13,085 bases of DNA from NCBI GenBank assembly GCA_045629725.1, contig JAZQRT010000153.1, forward strand, positions 1 to 13,085, read 5' to 3'. This document shows, one piece after another, positions 1 to 7,325 of the stretch (position 1 is the stretch's first letter; every line of letters begins with the position of its first letter). The translations under genes and the position numbers were made by a program. The notes below the pieces were generated by a model. It worked only from the letters and a program-made list of their open reading frames with translations, was not told the origin of the DNA and did no database searches. This DNA is from SIG714 sp045629725. GTDB taxonomy: Bacteria; Bacillota; Clostridia; Oscillospirales; CAG-272.

Positions 1-456
1 GCAGTAGGTGTTGTACGTCGTGACCCCATGGCAATGCGTCCTTTCGTTGGTTACAACATGGGTGACTACTTCAAGCACTGGCTTGATATGGGCAAGGTTA
101 TCCCCAACGCTCCTAAGATCTTCCACGTAAACTGGTTCAGAACAGACGCTGAAGGCCACTTCATTTGGCCCGGATACGGCGACAACATGAGAGTTCTTCT
201 TTGGATCCTCGCTCGTTGCGCAGGCGAAGTTGAAGCAGTTGAAACAGCAATCGGATACGTTCCTAAGGCTGAGGATATCAACATTGAAGGACTTGAGGAC
301 GTAACTCTTGATACAATCAAGGATCTTCTTACAATCGACGTTGAGTCTTGGAAGGAAGACGTTCCTAACATCAAGGAATTCTACGCTCAGGTTGGCGATC
401 ACGTTCCTGCAGAGCTTTACGAGGAACTCGCAGCTCTCGAGGCAAGACTTGGCTAA
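1..456 (+). CDS. pckG: Phosphoenolpyruvate carboxykinase (GTP), C-terminal part
   Basis: The enzyme interconverts oxaloacetate plus GTP and PEP plus GDP plus CO2; in anaerobes it often runs toward oxaloacetate. The window opens inside the gene in frame 1, and 151 codons remain of a family protein of about 600 residues. The fragment carries the family signatures RDPMAMRPF (residues 7-15), FHVNWFR (41-47) and WPGYGDNMRVL (56-66). By analogy with vertebrate PEPCK, F46, F54 and Y59 correspond to the aromatic residues that hold the guanine ring, with Tyr replacing the usual third Phe; this supports GTP rather than ATP use. The P-loop, metal site and start lie outside the window. All seven lysines use AAG, and the codon style suggests a highly expressed gene. 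A terminator follows about 50 bases after the stop. Identity is secure; the metabolic direction is not readable here. Confidence 0.95.
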   Translation, partial: AVGVVRRDPMAMRPFVGYNMGDYFKHWLDMGKVIPNAPKIFHVNWFRTDAEGHFIWPGYGDNMRVLLWILARCAGEVEAVETAIGYVPKAEDINIEGLEDVTLDTIKDLLTIDVESWKEDVPNIKEFYAQVGDHVPAELYEELAALEARLG

Positions 457-465
457 TTAAAAACA

Positions 466-503
466 AAAATCCTGCGTTTGAAGTAAATTAAATCAAGGAT
501 TTT
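466..503 (+). other. Weak A/T-flanked inverted repeat after pckG
   Basis: AAAATCCT at 466-473 is exactly complementary to AGGATTTT at 496-503, with a 22-base loop. It lies between the pckG stop and the strong terminator hairpin at 509-533. It could be a 3' end stabilising stem or chance; half of its pairs are A:T at the base. Confidence 0.3.
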
Positions 504-508
504 CTATG

Positions 509-540
509 GGACCGCAAGGATATCTTGCGGTCCTTTCTGT
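509..540 (+). terminator. Intrinsic terminator after pckG
   Basis: A perfect 10-bp stem pairs 509-518 with 524-533 around a 5-base loop (GATAT) and is followed by a T-rich tail (tttctgttt). It should end pckG transcripts. The next gene starts only about 28 bases after the stem, so its mRNA either reads through this hairpin or contains it in its leader. Confidence 0.85.
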
Positions 541-561
541 TTAAAATAAATAGGGGGAAAT

Positions 562-3378
562 ATGACTATTTTTAATAAGATCAATATACTTAAAGAAAGA
601 GCAAACAGATCAAAGTATACCGAGAGAATATTGTCAGAGCTTGATTTTTCGGTAGAGCTTTCTGTTCAAAAGGGAAATAAATACGAAGACGTTATTTGTG
701 AGTGTGTAGATTTTCTCAATGCGTCCTTTGAAAAGGACGGAGCGCTTACAAAGGACACCTGTATTCAAGCGGAAAGGATACTCATGCCCTTGTCCGATGA
801 AGCAAAGAGCTATCGCGTACATTGTGTGGGACATGCACATATTGATATGAACTGGATGTGGGGATATCAGGAAACTGCGGCGCTGACAGTTGATACCTTC
901 AGAACTGTTCTTGATCTTATGAAGGAATATCCCGAGTTCACATTTGGACAGTCACAGGCTTCCACATTCAAGATAATTGAAGATTATGCCCCCGAGATGC
1001 TTACTGAGATCAAAAAATATATAAAAGAAAGCAGATTTGAGGTCACTGCATCCACATGGGTTGAAACTGACAAGAATATGCCCTCGGGAGAGTCCCTTGC
1101 AAGACATATACTTTATACAAAAAAATATCTTTCAAAATTACTCGATATCTCCCCCGAGGATCTGAATCTTGATTTTGAGCCGGATACCTTTGGACATAAT
1201 ATTACTGTCCCCGAAATATGCAGTATGGGCGGTGTTAAATATTATTACCACTGCAGAGGTAACGTTGAAATGCCCTCAAATCCCGCATATTTATGGCGTG
1301 GAAGGAGCGGAGCGGAGCTTATAGTATGGCGCGATCCTCAGTGGTATAACGGAGGCGTCAGCCCTGCGGCATTTTATAAAGTGCCCGAGCTTTGCAAAAA
1401 TTGCGGCATCGATGAGTTTTTGTACGTTTACGGAGTGGGAGACCACGGCGGCGGTCCCACAAGACGGGATATAAACAAAATAATTGAAATTGCAAGCTGG
1501 CCGATAATGCCCACTATCGAGTTCAGCACCTACGGAGCGTTTTTCAGAGCCCTTGAAAAGATAAAGGATAAGCTTCCCGTAAAAGAGGGCGAGATGAACG
1601 TGATATTTACAGGATGCTATACCTCTCAGTCAAGGATCAAAATGGCAAACCGAATTGCAGAGGACAGAATACAGGAGTCGGAAGCGCTTTCAACAATGGC
1701 AAACATTATGGCAGATGCACCGAAGAAAACGGAAAGCTTTGAAAAAGCATGGCAAAAAATACTTTTTAATCATTTCCATGATATACTTCCCGGATCCGGC
1801 GTTATCGATACAAGAGAATATGCAATGGGTGAGTTCCAAAAGGCTATGGCTTCTATCGGCACAAATGCCAACCTTGCCATGAGGGCACTTGCGGAAAGGA
1901 TCGATACATCGGAATATGTTTGCAAGACGGATCCTTCATCGACCGCAGAGGGTGCAGGCGTTGGATATATGACCGAGCAGCATAACCGATACAGAATGCC
2001 CGTTGCGGAAAGAGGTAACGGTAAAAAGAGAATATTCCATCTTTTCAATACCACGGGATATGATTTTGACGGCGTATGCGAGATCGTGGTGTGGGATTGG
2101 CTGTATGATGCTTCAAGAGCGGAGTTTAAGGATTCTGACGGAAACGTATGTGAGTTTAAGGTTCTTGAATCATCAAGAGGATATTGGGATCATCAGTATA
2201 TGAAGATCGCTCTGTGCGCAAAGGTCGGAGCCATGGGATATGCAACGTATACACTTGATGAAAAGGAAATTGAAGGCATAGCAGGCTACGGACTTATATA
2301 TCCGAGAAGTGATAATTATATTAAAGACGAGGATATCGTTCTTGAAAACAACAGAATAAAGGCAGTATTTGATATTAAGACAATGAAGATAAAATCCCTT
2401 GTTGATAAGTCAAATATGAAAGAAATGGTGGACAGGGAAGCAGGATTTTTCAAATATATCAAGGAAAACCCCAGACACGGCATGACCTCATGGCGTGTTG
2501 GAGAGTATATGTCGGAGGAAGACCTGAACGAGGAAAGAATAGTAAAATTCAAGGGTGCGGATACCGGAGCTATCAGAAGATCGCTCAGCTATGAAACAAC
2601 GCTTGGTGAAAGATCAAAGCTCAATGTTAAGATTACTCTTGACGATAACAGTCCCATGCTCGTGTATGACTGCAGAGTTGATTTCCACGAGATCGGCAAA
2701 CCCGGTGATTATATACCTCAGCTTGCTTTTACAATGCCGCTTTCCTTCAGTGCGGATAAATTTAAATATGACGTGCCCTTTGGTGTAATTGAAAGAGAGG
2801 GTGCTCGTCACGACTATCCTGCCAACTCATTCGCGGCAGCTATGGATCAAAGGGGCGAAAACGGTGGGGGAATGATTCTCATTTCGGATTCAAAATACGG
2901 ATTCAGATGTTGGGAGAATAATATGCAAATGACGCTTATACGTGCTTCTTATGATCCCGATCCGTATCCCGAATATGGTGTTCACAATTTTAAGATCGCA
3001 GTCGGTGCTGTCAATGATTGCTCTGTAAAGGGACTTATGAAGATGAGGGATGAATTTGTTCACCCTGTCGCTATGTGCTCGGCAAGAGCAGGAAAAGGCG
3101 AACTCCCGCTTAAGGGGCAGCTTTTCAAGATTGAGGGCGAGGCTTTGTTAGGAAGCGTCAAAAATCCCGAAAAGGGCGAGGGCGTCATACTCAGATTGCT
3201 TGAGGTTGAGGGCAGAGCGTCGGAATTCACCGTTAAATTTGAAAAAACTCCCGCCTTTGTATATGAGGTGGACGTAAATGAAAATATTTTGAATGAGTTG
3301 AAGATCGAGAACGGAGCAGTAAACGGTAAAATGAAGGAGCATTCATTTAAAAATTTGCATGTAATGTTTGAGAAGTAA
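562..3378 (+). CDS. GH38 family alpha-mannosidase, cytoplasmic
   Basis: The 938-residue product is a retaining alpha-mannosidase of glycoside hydrolase family 38, which trims alpha-mannosyl residues from imported mannan or N-glycan fragments. Residues 85-95 hold the family opening HAHID; H93 and D95 should bind the catalytic zinc. EPDTFGH (206-212) contains D208, the expected nucleophile and third ligand, and FNHFHD (402-407) contains H406, the fourth ligand. GVGDHGGGP (291-299) is another conserved catalytic-domain loop. The remaining ~500 residues match the usual helical and beta-sandwich C-terminal parts. There is no signal peptide or membrane segment, so it acts in the cytoplasm on transported oligosaccharides. 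The ATG at 562 follows an aggggga ribosome site. No transporter or sugar regulator adjoins it. Linkage specificity (alpha-1,2/1,3/1,6) cannot be read from sequence. The 3' side lacks a clear terminator, so transcripts may run into the next gene. Confidence 0.93.
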   Translation: MTIFNKINILKERANRSKYTERILSELDFSVELSVQKGNKYEDVICECVDFLNASFEKDGALTKDTCIQAERILMPLSDEAKSYRVHCVGHAHIDMNWMWGYQETAALTVDTFRTVLDLMKEYPEFTFGQSQASTFKIIEDYAPEMLTEIKKYIKESRFEVTASTWVETDKNMPSGESLARHILYTKKYLSKLLDISPEDLNLDFEPDTFGHNITVPEICSMGGVKYYYHCRGNVEMPSNPAYLWRGRSGAELIVWRDPQWYNGGVSPAAFYKVPELCKNCGIDEFLYVYGVGDHGGGPTRRDINKIIEIASWPIMPTIEFSTYGAFFRALEKIKDKLPVKEGEMNVIFTGCYTSQSRIKMANRIAEDRIQESEALSTMANIMADAPKKTESFEKAWQKILFNHFHDILPGSGVIDTREYAMGEFQKAMASIGTNANLAMRALAERIDTSEYVCKTDPSSTAEGAGVGYMTEQHNRYRMPVAERGNGKKRIFHLFNTTGYDFDGVCEIVVWDWLYDASRAEFKDSDGNVCEFKVLESSRGYWDHQYMKIALCAKVGAMGYATYTLDEKEIEGIAGYGLIYPRSDNYIKDEDIVLENNRIKAVFDIKTMKIKSLVDKSNMKEMVDREAGFFKYIKENPRHGMTSWRVGEYMSEEDLNEERIVKFKGADTGAIRRSLSYETTLGERSKLNVKITLDDNSPMLVYDCRVDFHEIGKPGDYIPQLAFTMPLSFSADKFKYDVPFGVIEREGARHDYPANSFAAAMDQRGENGGGMILISDSKYGFRCWENNMQMTLIRASYDPDPYPEYGVHNFKIAVGAVNDCSVKGLMKMRDEFVHPVAMCSARAGKGELPLKGQLFKIEGEALLGSVKNPEKGEGVILRLLEVEGRASEFTVKFEKTPAFVYEVDVNENILNELKIENGAVNGKMKEHSFKNLHVMFEK

Positions 3379-3416
3379 AATAATAAAATATTTTTATAAC
3401 ATTTTACAAATTGGTG

Positions 3417-3445
3417 TTGACAAAAAGAACGTCATAGTATATAAT
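3417..3445 (+). promoter_or_regulatory. Perfect sigma-A promoter for the DUF6273 gene
   Basis: TTGACA (3417-3422), a 17-base spacer and TATAAT (3440-3445) match the vegetative consensus at all 12 positions. The predicted start is near 3452, giving a leader of about 57 bases before the ATG at 3509. Confidence 0.88.
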
Positions 3446-3453
3446 AAACATAT

Positions 3454-3473
3454 ATGTATGGTGTTCCATGCGT
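3454..3473 (+). promoter_or_regulatory. Hairpin at the predicted mRNA 5' end
   Basis: ATGTATGG (3454-3461) pairs with CCATGCGT (3466-3473) over 8 bp, including two G:U pairs, around a TGTT loop. The hairpin begins within about two bases of the predicted transcription start. Structures in that position are known to protect bacterial mRNA from 5'-dependent decay; this role is inferred here. Confidence 0.5.
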
Positions 3474-3508
3474 TATACTGCAATTTTTGAGTGAATGGAG
3501 AGGACAAA

Positions 3509-4891
3509 ATGAACAAAGATAATAACGATCAGGTTAAAACAAATACACCTGAGGCAGCTAAGCCTGCTGAAATAAACGCAAATGATTATTACGAGCAAGC
3601 TAAGCAGATTCTTGAGGCAAACAGTGAGAACGTAGCACTGTATAAGAAGGCGCAGGAGCTCCTTGAGCAGATCTCCGGATACAAGAACTCCGCAAAGCTT
3701 TTGCAAGAGTGTAATGACAAGATCCTTGCCATCAATCTCAAAAAGGATATGGCAAAGAGAAAGAAGAAGAAGACTATCCGCAACATTGTTCTTGCAATCG
3801 TGGTAATTGTTGTGGCAGTTCTCGCTGTAAGTGCTGTATCAACACAGAACTCAGCAGATAAGGTTGAATACGAAAAGGCGCTTCAGTATCTTATAGATGC
3901 AGAAGATCCTTCACTCCTCGGCGCTTCTAAGGATAAGGACCGTAACAAGATCTACAACAAGGCATATTCTATCCTCAACAATCAGGGCCGTACAGATGAA
4001 GTGTTCAAGAGCAAGCTTAAGAGAGCTATGAACCTTGCTGATGACGAAAGATATGATGCTGCGTTTGATTATATCAACAAGAACGTACTCAATCAGGATG
4101 AGACCATCTATACACAGGCAATGACAGAGGCGATCGATGAGGCTTATGCATACATTGATGGAAAGATCCTTGAAAGAGCAAATGCAAAGCTTGAGGCAAA
4201 GGATTATTACGGCGCACTCAATCTTTACAGATACCTTGATGTAACTGATGAAGCTATTGCGGCAAGTGTAAAGAAGTGTCAGACAGAGCCCTTCAAGACA
4301 TCCAAGACAGGCGATGTTATTAAGTTTGGTACATATGAGATCAACTGCAAGACAGGTGATTTCGATGAAGACATCGAGTGGATCGTTCTTGCAAAAGAAG
4401 GAAACAAATATCTTCTCGTTACCAAGGACGTGCTTGATGCATCTGCATTCAATAGTGCTTACGTTAACGTAACATGGGCAGATTCTTCAATTCGTGCATG
4501 GCTTAACGGTGACTTTATAAACAAGGCGTTCAATGCGGGCGAGCTTTCATCACTTAATACAACAAAGGTTGAAACTGACGGAAAGACAACTGATGATAAG
4601 GTATTCCTTCTCAGTAAGGCAGAGGTTGAAAAGTATCTCACAGCTGATACAAAGGTTGCACTTAACACAACTTATGCAGACACGATCAAGGGTGTATTTG
4701 AGTATGTAGTTGAAAAGGAAGTTAACGGCAAGGAAGTTGAGATCAGCTACAGCGCAGCATGGTGGCTCCGTGACACAGTTAATGATACAGCTCTTACTGT
4801 GGATAAGGACGGAAAAGTTGGCGAATACGGTCACTTTGTAACAAAGGATAACGTTGGTGTTCGTCCTGCTATCTGGGTAACGATCGACTAA
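3509..4891 (+). CDS. Membrane-anchored DUF6273 protein with TPR-like segments
   Basis: The product has 460 residues and no known reaction. Residues 26-70 form a helical YxxA...LLEQISGYKNSAKLLQEC segment like the short TPR-like repeats common in clostridial proteins. A basic run (KRKKKK, 83-88) precedes one hydrophobic segment (about 92-110), which predicts an N-in, C-out anchor. Outside lie more helical repeats, including one at about 221-257 (KDYYGALNLYRYL). From about 266 to the end is a DUF6273 domain, recognised by IEWIVLAKEGNKYLLVTKDVLD-type strands, SIRAWLNGDFINKAF (327-341) and the terminal VGVRPAIWV (449-457). A GTG at 3491 is possible, but the ATG at 3509 is five bases after GGAGAGG and is preferred. 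Codons are strongly biased (mostly AAG for Lys), as in pckG and unlike topB. With the consensus promoter, this suggests abundant product. Function unknown; a surface or cell-envelope role is likely. Confidence 0.85.
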   Translation: MNKDNNDQVKTNTPEAAKPAEINANDYYEQAKQILEANSENVALYKKAQELLEQISGYKNSAKLLQECNDKILAINLKKDMAKRKKKKTIRNIVLAIVVIVVAVLAVSAVSTQNSADKVEYEKALQYLIDAEDPSLLGASKDKDRNKIYNKAYSILNNQGRTDEVFKSKLKRAMNLADDERYDAAFDYINKNVLNQDETIYTQAMTEAIDEAYAYIDGKILERANAKLEAKDYYGALNLYRYLDVTDEAIAASVKKCQTEPFKTSKTGDVIKFGTYEINCKTGDFDEDIEWIVLAKEGNKYLLVTKDVLDASAFNSAYVNVTWADSSIRAWLNGDFINKAFNAGELSSLNTTKVETDGKTTDDKVFLLSKAEVEKYLTADTKVALNTTYADTIKGVFEYVVEKEVNGKEVEISYSAAWWLRDTVNDTALTVDKDGKVGEYGHFVTKDNVGVRPAIWVTID

Positions 4892-4907
4892 GTTGAAAAA
4901 AATATTG

Positions 4908-4935
4908 ATCGGGAGAGAATACTCTCCCGATTTTT
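4908..4935 (+). terminator. Strong intrinsic terminator after the DUF6273 gene
   Basis: A perfect 10-bp stem pairs 4908-4917 with 4922-4931 around an AATA loop and runs directly into five T residues. It lies 17 bases after the stop codon. Confidence 0.93.
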
Positions 4936-4984
4936 ATGCTTAAAATTGGCATAATAATGACGAAAATGCAAATCGGAGGTATCC

Positions 4985-7093
4985 ATGATACTTATAATTG
5001 CCGAAAAACCAAGTCTTGGAAGAAATATAGCTGAGGGTGTAAAGCATTTGACGGGAATCAAAATGCAAACACACCGAGGATATATGACGGGCGGAGAATA
5101 TATAATAACTTGGGCGTTCGGGCATTTATTTTCTTTGGCAGATATAGAGCACTATAATCCGAGAAAAGATGGGCAGAAATACTGGACTATGGAGAATATA
5201 CCGTGTTTCCCCGAAACGTTTGATTTTGAAGTGAAGGATACATCGGATGATGGCATCAAAAATCAAATAAAGCTCATAGATGATCTGTGTAACAGACAGG
5301 ATGTTGATACCATAGTAAACGCAGGGGACGCGGACAGAGAAGGGGAAATAATCATCAGAATCTGTCTTTCAAAGGTGATGAAAAGTCATAAATCTATGAA
5401 AAGACTTTGGCTTCCCGACCAGACGCCCGAGACAGTTGCCGCAGCGCTTAAGGATCTGAAAAATATGTCGGACTATGATCTTCTTGCTTCTGAGGGCTAT
5501 GCAAGAACCTATATAGATTGGCTCTACGGCGTTAATCTGACACGATTTGCAAGTCTGAAGACAGGTACGCTCCTTAGAGTGGGCAGAGTTATCGTGCCGA
5601 TCGTTAAAGCGATATATGACAGAGATATGGCGATACAAAACTTCGTACCGGATATTTATTTCGGAATGGTGAGCCGAGAGAAAACGGGTGACGAGGAGAT
5701 AGAGCTTCAATCCAAGAAAAAATTTGAAAAGGAAAAATTGAAGCTTGCCGAGGCTGAATGTAAAAAATATAACGAATGCGGTGCGTACGTTAAAGCCGTG
5801 AAGCGCAAGAAGGATAAGGTTTCACCCGGTAAGCTATATTCTCTTTCAAAGCTTCAAAACGTACTTGGCAAGAAGTATAAAATGTCTATGAAGGAGAGCC
5901 TTGATATAATCCAGAAATTATATGAAGAAGGTTATCTGACATACCCCAGAACCAACTCCGAGTATCTTGCAACGGCGGAAAAGGATAAAATAAAGAAAAT
6001 TATATCAAATATTGCATCATTGGGTTATCCTGTAACTTTTAAAGATGCGAAGACTATTTTTGACGATAGCAAGATCGAGTCCCATTCTGCTTTGACGCCA
6101 ACTTATAAGATACCTTCAAAGGATAAGTTGACGGAAAAGGAATATCAGGTCTATTCAACGGTTTTCCGTAGATTTGTTGCGGTATTCTGCTCTGAGGAAT
6201 GTCTTGCGGACAAGACAGAAATGACGATCGCAGTAGGAGAGCTTGAGGATTTTGTTTTAAAAGGTCTCGTTATCACTCAAAAGGGGTGGATGAAGTATGA
6301 TGACGGCGGCAAGACTGACAAGGTATTGCCTTCACTTAAAAAGGGAGATAAGGTGGAGATAGATTTCAAGCCAGTGGAAAAGCAGACCTCGCCTCCCAAG
6401 CATTATACCATCGAAACTCTGAACAATTATTTGAAAAATCCCTTTAGGGAGGAAAAGGCAAAGGGAAGTGAGGATGACGATGATAGGGAAGAATATCTTG
6501 CAATGTTTGAAGGTCTTGAGCTTGGAACGGAGGCAACGAGAACCGGAATAATAGATAATGCAAGAAAAAGCAAGTATATAGAACTGAAAAAGGATGTATA
6601 CACCATTCTTCCCGATGGAATATATCTCATCAGATCCTTGGATCAAATGAATATATCCATGGATAAATTCAAAACGGCTGAGCTTGGAAAGGCGCTGAAA
6701 AAGGTTTACAGAGGGGAATTTTCAATTCAGGATAGCGTTGATCTTGCCAAAAAGGAAATTGAAGAAGCCTTTAGCGTTAAGAATATACCCATAGAAGAAG
6801 AAACGGACACGGGATTTTACGGTGACGTGGTTGGGAAATGTCCTATTTGCGGCGGAGAAGTAAAAAAATATTCAAGGGCATACTCCTGTTCTGCTTACAA
6901 GGAAAAGGGATGTAAATTCGGAATATTTTTTGAAATTTGCGGAAGGACCATATCCATAAATAATGTTAAAAAGCTGCTTGCGGAGGGCAGAACATCCAAA
7001 ATCAAAAACTTTGTTTCCAAAAAAAGCGGTAAAACTTTTGATGCTTATTTAAAGCTTGAAGATGGAAAAGCTGTGTTTGATTTTTCAAATTGA
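4985..7093 (+). CDS. topB: DNA topoisomerase III (type IA)
   Basis: This 702-residue type IA topoisomerase cuts and passes single DNA strands, decatenating replication and recombination intermediates. It opens with the Toprim fold: E7 in IAEKPS and NAGDADREGE (112-121), where D115, D117 and E119 bind Mg. The active-site tyrosine is Y320 in LTYPRTNS, with R322 beside it, matching Y328/R330 of E. coli topo III. SHSALTPT (366-373) and GTEATRTGII (514-523) are other core motifs. The C terminus has a cysteine cluster (C619, C622, C635, C643, C652) resembling a topoisomerase zinc ribbon but with irregular spacing, followed by a topo C-terminal repeat. Length is normal for Gram-positive topB. The ATG at 4985 follows a CGGAGG site. 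I found no convincing promoter between the preceding terminator and the start. No conjugation genes adjoin it, so it is probably the housekeeping copy, though mobile elements carry close relatives. Confidence 0.95.
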   Translation: MILIIAEKPSLGRNIAEGVKHLTGIKMQTHRGYMTGGEYIITWAFGHLFSLADIEHYNPRKDGQKYWTMENIPCFPETFDFEVKDTSDDGIKNQIKLIDDLCNRQDVDTIVNAGDADREGEIIIRICLSKVMKSHKSMKRLWLPDQTPETVAAALKDLKNMSDYDLLASEGYARTYIDWLYGVNLTRFASLKTGTLLRVGRVIVPIVKAIYDRDMAIQNFVPDIYFGMVSREKTGDEEIELQSKKKFEKEKLKLAEAECKKYNECGAYVKAVKRKKDKVSPGKLYSLSKLQNVLGKKYKMSMKESLDIIQKLYEEGYLTYPRTNSEYLATAEKDKIKKIISNIASLGYPVTFKDAKTIFDDSKIESHSALTPTYKIPSKDKLTEKEYQVYSTVFRRFVAVFCSEECLADKTEMTIAVGELEDFVLKGLVITQKGWMKYDDGGKTDKVLPSLKKGDKVEIDFKPVEKQTSPPKHYTIETLNNYLKNPFREEKAKGSEDDDDREEYLAMFEGLELGTEATRTGIIDNARKSKYIELKKDVYTILPDGIYLIRSLDQMNISMDKFKTAELGKALKKVYRGEFSIQDSVDLAKKEIEEAFSVKNIPIEEETDTGFYGDVVGKCPICGGEVKKYSRAYSCSAYKEKGCKFGIFFEICGRTISINNVKKLLAEGRTSKIKNFVSKKSGKTFDAYLKLEDGKAVFDFSN

Positions 7094-7110
7094 GAATATA
7101 TATATTATAA

Positions 7111-7156
7111 AAGAGATGTAAAAAGGAAGTAAAAAAGCTTTTTTGCATCTTTTTTT
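7111..7156 (+). terminator. Intrinsic terminator after topB
   Basis: AGATG (7114-7118) pairs with CATCT (7146-7150), extended inward by a G:U pair and an A-run facing a T-run (7120-7124 with 7140-7144), and followed by a run of T to 7156. The stem is A/T-rich with a long loop, so it may be weaker than the others. Confidence 0.75.
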
Positions 7157-7194
7157 AATATAAATAAGATAATACGGGTGATTTCTTATTAATA

Positions 7195-7258
7195 TTCTTT
7201 GGAAAAAATATTAAAAAAATATAAATTTTTCAAAAAAAAGGAGGGGGTTTATCTTTTT
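7195..7258 (+). promoter_or_regulatory. A/T-rich tract upstream of a promoter (UP-element-like)
   Basis: Runs of A and T (for example 7203-7239) end immediately before the -35 box at 7262. Such tracts commonly act as UP elements that bind the RNA polymerase alpha subunit. The tract is broken by AAGGAGGGGG, a Shine-Dalgarno-like string at about 7238-7247 that has no obvious upstream promoter. Confidence 0.45.
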
Positions 7259-7261
7259 ATG

Positions 7262-7290
7262 TTGACAAAATATGTGATTTATAGTATGAT
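7262..7290 (+). promoter_or_regulatory. Sigma-A promoter for the secreted peptidase gene
   Basis: TTGACA (7262-7267), a 17-base spacer and TATGAT (7285-7290) match the consensus at 11 of 12 positions. Transcription would begin near 7297, giving a leader of about 29 bases. This excludes the in-frame GTG at 7296 as a start. Confidence 0.85.
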
Positions 7291-7325
7291 GATCGGTGGA
7301 GCGATTAATTGGAAAAGGATGTAAG

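Noticed and set aside
3491..3508. GTG start at 3491 for the DUF6273 gene
   Set aside because: The GGAGAGG ribosome site lies inside this extension and points to the ATG at 3509.
4950..4958. CATAAT/AATAAT as a -10 box for topB
   Set aside because: No matching -35 element occurs at 16-18 bases upstream; that position is the terminator stem.
4985..7093. topB as a marker of an integrated conjugative element
   Set aside because: No relaxase, coupling protein, integrase, repeats or attachment site is visible, and the gene is flanked by housekeeping genes.
7296..7325. GTG start at 7296 for the secreted peptidase
   Set aside because: It would lie at or before the predicted transcription start (~7297), and the ATG at 7326 has its own ribosome site and gives a clean signal peptide.
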